Below, piece by piece: positions 9,101 to 11,886 of a stretch of 11,886 nt of DNA. The notes under the pieces were generated by a model. That model ran no database searches. It was not told where the DNA came from and saw only the letters and a program-made list of their open reading frames with translations. This stretch comes from Conoideocrella luteorostrata. Its lineage: Eukaryota; Ascomycota; Sordariomycetes; Hypocreales; Clavicipitaceae. Within the stretch, counting starts at the first letter, position 1, and each line of letters starts with the position of its first letter. The DNA is taken from assembly GCA_032433595.1 (NCBI GenBank), contig JASWJB010000609.1, positions 1 through 11,886 of the forward strand, given 5' to 3'. The translations under genes and the position numbers were made by a program.

Positions 9101-10314
9101 TTTCCAAACGTTTGGTCAACCTCATGGGCGGTGACCTTTGGGTGCTCAGTGAAGCTGGTAAAGGCAGTCAATTCCACTTCACCTGCAGAGTGCGTCTGGC
9201 AGCGACTGGCACGGATGGCGTTCTTAAGCAGCTCAAGCCTTACCGTGGCCACCAAGTCTTGTTTGTTGACAAGGCTCAGTCGAGCTCCGGGTCAGATATC
9301 AAGGACATGCTGAAGTTTATTGGACTGCATCCTGTCGTGGTTGACTCGGAAAAGAGCTCTGCTCTAACCAGATTGAAGGCTGGCAGCGGAGCGTTGCCAT
9401 ACGATGCCATCCTGGTCGATTCGATCGACACGGCCAGGAGATTGAGAGCTGTCGACGACTTCAAGTATCTCCCCATTGTCCTCCTCGCTCCAGTCGTCCA
9501 CGTCAGCCTCAAGTTGTGCCTGGACCTAGGCATTACATCATACATGACCACCCCATGCACGTTGATTGATCTCGGCAACGGCATTGTCCCCGCCCTCGAG
9601 AACAGGGCCACTCCATCTATGGCTGATAATACCAAGTCATTAGAGATTCTGCTGGCAGAAGACAATACTGTGAACCAGCGGTTAGCTGTCAAGATTCTGG
9701 AAAAATATCACCATGTAGTCACCGTCGTCGGTAATGGTTGGGAAGCGGTAGAAGCTGTCAAGGAGAAGAAGTTTGATGTCATTCTAATGGATGTTCAAAT
9801 GCCCATCATGGTATGTATGAATTTGACGCCGTCGCCTAACCGATCACCACTTACTAATCAAGTCGTTTAGGGAGGATTTGAGGCTACCGGCAAGATTCGA
9901 GACTACGAGCGCGGCATGGGCACGCACAGGACCCCTATCATCGCCCTTACCGCCCACGCCATGATGGGTGATCGAGAGAAGTGTATCCAGGCTCAGATGG
10001 ATGAGTACCTGTCCAAGCCACTGCAACAAAATCACCTCATCCAAACCATTCTGAAATGCGCTACTCTGGGCGGTGCGCTGTTGGAGAAGAACAGAGAGCG
10101 GGAGCTGGCCATCCAGGCCGATGCCAAGGCTAACCGTCACAAGGTACAATCCCAAGGATTGCTCCGGCCAGCCCTTGAGAATCGTTCCGTGACCAGCCAC
10201 GAGCCCTTGCAAAGCCAGGAAGCAGAGAGCCCTCCGATAATCCAGCCAGAAGAGGATGATCCGTGGGCCAGACAACGACGTGATCTAGCTGATATGCGTA
10301 GCATCACTGGCTAG
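6141..10314 (+). CDS. Group III hybrid histidine kinase (Nik1/Os-1/NikA family), four exons
   Basis: This cytosolic sensor kinase of the fungal osmostress phosphorelay should, by family knowledge, pass phosphate His-Asp to a Ypd1-type protein and so control the Hog1 MAP kinase. The family is also needed for phenylpyrrole and dicarboximide fungicide action. I join exons 6141-6975, 7082-7114, 7214-9810 and 9871-10314 to give 1302 residues, close to the roughly 1300 usual for the family. No signal peptide or membrane segment is seen. Order: variable N-terminus; coiled coil about 120-195; HAMP/linker units at 195-289, 290-381, 382-473, 474-565 and 566-657, then a partial one from 658; HisKA with [10 protein letters not shown], His729; HATPase with Asn846, DTGIGI 882-887 and GGTGLGL 911-917; receiver-like segment about 968-1088; receiver 1100-1216 with Glu1105/Asp1106, Asp1149, Thr1182 and Lys1204; polar tail. 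All catalytic residues are present. The start has a purine at -3. The gene symbol follows family usage. Confidence 0.96.
6976..7081 (+). other. Intron 1 of the kinase gene (106 nt, phase 1)
   Basis: Donor GTATTG, branch-like CTGAC at 7058-7062 and acceptor TTAG ending at 7081. Removal joins the repeat motif as [10 protein letters not shown], which matches the equivalent place in the other HAMP units. If kept, the frame reaches TGA at 7059-7061 and yields a 306-residue fragment with only part of the first HAMP unit. Confidence 0.9.
7115..7213 (+). other. Intron 2 of the kinase gene (99 nt, phase 1)
   Basis: Canonical donor GTAAGT, branch-like TACTAA at 7199-7204 and acceptor CAG ending at 7213. 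Splicing restores [16 protein letters not shown], the boundary between HAMP units 1 and 2 seen again at every later unit boundary. The length is a multiple of three, but TAA at 7201-7203 stops the frame if the intron is kept. Confidence 0.93.
9811..9870 (+). other. Intron 3 of the kinase gene (60 nt, phase 0)
   Basis: Donor GTATGT, branch-like ACTAA around 9853-9857 and acceptor TTTAG ending at 9870. Splicing gives [14 protein letters not shown], the standard receiver sequence around the phosphoacceptor. The length is a multiple of three and the acceptor TAG is itself in frame, so an unspliced message would end after residue 1174 and lose the second half of the receiver. Confidence 0.95.
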
Positions 10315-11612
10315 TCGTTGCTTGTTGGCGACCGGAAATATTGTCCGGGTTCATTATCTCGCCAAGCCTTGAAAGATCCATTTAGTATGCGCATAGGTAT
10401 ATGCCCAACGGTTTGAGACGACTGCCCCATGGCTATTTTTTTCTTAGTCTTCTCCCCCTTTTTCTGTTTTTTAAACAACAATTATTTTATTGCTACCGGC
10501 ATTCCTGGTCGAACCTTCAGGGCATATTACTGCTTGCTATACATCAGCGCAATGAAGAGAGAACTCGGTTCTCTGTCTCACAGTTTTGTAGCTGGGAACT
10601 CAAAGATCGATGAGAAAGGCAAACAATGGCTTATAACGCTTCATTCATACTTTACTTTACTTCTTTCCATTGTACTTTACATAATGGTGTTTTGGGGATG
10701 GGTCTCTTCTGCTGGTTTTTTTTCTACACTACATCATCTGTTATGTGCGTTTGATTGAATGATCCATATTTTTTGGTTGGAATGACTTGTCCAAGTCCGT
10801 CTGGCACTCAGTTTGCGTTTTGCTGCTTTTTCATGAATGATGGATGGAAGTTTCCATCGCCAACGGCACTAGGCAAGGGAAGATTTTATTTAATTATTTT
10901 CCTCGTCTGCCTCTTTTTTTTTTTTTCCTGCGCTTCAAATGAATTCCAGCTGGAGAGAACACATCAAAACGTGGACATTATTACTACGCTGTCTTGTATG
11001 TACGTAAGGAGGTGGGATGGCGGTATCAAGAGAACAACAAGTCCACAGATCTGGGTAAGTGGACTTGGGAAGCCATGGTATGGTCCTTTTATTTTTACTT
11101 TTTTGGTTGGTTTTTTTATATACATTATCTTACATGGTGGTGTGGGAGGAATGAATGAGTTGGAGGGGAAATGGTTGTATTTAGCGAATAATGAAAGCAG
11201 GGTCGTCAATGAAGCCCTTTCCTTTCTCCTTGTTCACTCTGTTGGTGCAGTGGTGCGGGTAGACTTTATTTATGGTGATGGTTTTACCGATGGTATTTCA
11301 TAGAGAATAAATAGATGGCCGAGTACTACGAACCAACCGCGTCTCATGCGCACTTGGTTTTGGAAGCAGGCATATTATCATGTATCATCTATTGACGCTT
11401 GACGTCGATGGATCGATCGTTTGGTCAAATCTATCGAAATGCTGATTCATGCTGACGCCATCGTTGCCACATGCATGCGCCCAGAAGAACAAAGTCTCCT
11501 CCATCCATAAACTAGCCCGTCCTGCTGGCCATCTATCAATCATGCAGTCAAGTTATCCCTTATCATCCCTTACCCTTCCCCATTGTATAGCCAGCCAGCC
11601 AGCCCATCCGGA
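10315..11612. other. T-rich intergenic region between convergent genes
   Basis: About 1.3 kb between the kinase stop and the stop of the next, convergent gene. The plus strand is T- and G-rich with T runs near 10437 and at 10914-10926. A 173-codon frame from ATG 10782 to 11303 is open, but its translation is hydrophobic and aromatic simply because of the T content, so I do not call it a gene. AATAAA occurs on the plus strand at 11306-11311, and on the minus strand at 11265-11270, about 340 nt past the convergent stop. Either may serve as a poly(A) signal. Kinase 3' UTR ends cannot be placed. Confidence 0.5.
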
Positions 11613-11844
11613 TCATTTTTTTGGCTTATCTTCCGCGGGAGCAGCAGCATCAGGATTGACCGCCGGTTTTTCATTCGGGACACAACCACCACCACCACCA
11701 CCACCAGAGTTGGCAGCAGATTTTCCATTCGCGGGGGGGAGATCCGAGTCAGCATACTCCTCTTCCAGGGCCGCGAGCATGGCGTCCAGCTTGGACTCCA
11801 TCTTCGTCAGGTTAGCTTCCAGCTGGGTGGCGGTTTGTTCGCCC
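11613..11844 (-). CDS. Last exon of a convergent gene, unidentified coiled-coil protein (partial)
   Basis: I do not recognise the family. The terminal exon encodes about 76 residues ending DKPKK then TGA at 11613-11615. Hydrophobic residues in QLEANLTKMESKLDAMLAAL fall at 4-3-4-3-4 spacing, a clean three-heptad coiled coil. An acidic EEEYADSD segment, Gly7 and an Ala/Pro/Lys-rich disordered tail follow. The chosen exon start rests on an acceptor, TAG ending at 11845 on the minus strand, with a CTAAC branch-like motif about 12 nt before it. The frame stays open to the window edge, so it could instead run on without a splice. The protein's N-terminal part lies beyond 11886. It could be a small subunit of a larger coiled-coil complex, but nothing here says which. 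Confidence 0.6.
11685..11705 (+). repeat. (ACC)7 microsatellite coding for Gly7 on the minus strand
   Basis: Seven exact ACC units, read as seven GGT codons in the convergent gene. Use of a single Gly codon throughout points to slippage expansion rather than selection for each residue. Repeat number probably varies between strains without shifting the frame. Confidence 0.9.
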
Positions 11845-11886
11845 CTAGATAGGTAGGTTAGTTGTATAGTCGGCAGGATGGGGCCT

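Noticed and set aside
8305..9255. 316-codon open frame on the minus strand
   Set aside because: It lies wholly antisense to the HAMP and kinase exons of the hybrid kinase. Its openness is explained by the codon use of the real gene.

Overview
This window looks like nuclear DNA of a filamentous ascomycete (Pezizomycotina, most likely Sordariomycetes; Hypocreales is my guess and is not proven by the window). The grounds are three short spliceosomal introns of 60-106 nt with fungal donor and branch signals, long pyrimidine-rich tracts upstream of a gene, and a single dominant gene of a class found almost only in filamentous fungi and some yeasts.

Layout. Positions 1 to about 5130 hold no gene I can support. 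There are only short unrelated open frames, two small tandem repeats, several homopolymer or pyrimidine tracts, and a strikingly repeated word, ACTCCGTA, with its complement TACGGAGT. I count 11 strict copies between 1085 and 5719 and none in the remaining 6.1 kb. From about 5135 to 6140 lies the probable promoter and 5' leader of the main gene, with a CT-rich tract, a CCAAT box and one short upstream ORF. Positions 6141-10314 (+) hold a complete four-exon gene for a group III hybrid histidine kinase of the Nik1/Os-1/NikA family. The spliced protein is 1302 residues, with an N-terminal coiled coil, five full HAMP/linker units of 92-95 residues plus one partial, HisKA with His729, HATPase, a degenerate receiver-like segment, and a canonical receiver with Asp1149. 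Positions 10315-11612 are a T-rich intergenic or 3' region. At 11613-11844 (-) is the last exon of a convergent gene that runs off the window. It encodes a three-heptad coiled coil and a low-complexity acidic tail with a Gly7 run.

Function. By family knowledge, the kinase is the soluble sensor that signals through a Ypd1-type phosphotransfer protein to Ssk1- and Skn7-type regulators and so controls the Hog1 osmotic-stress MAP kinase. It is also the protein required for the action of phenylpyrrole and dicarboximide fungicides. The neighbouring convergent gene gives no sign of a shared pathway.

I found no clearly undescribed biological system. The best leads are the repeated palindromic word upstream, the degenerate receiver inside the kinase, and the splicing layout: a 33-nt symmetric exon and three introns that each carry an in-frame stop.
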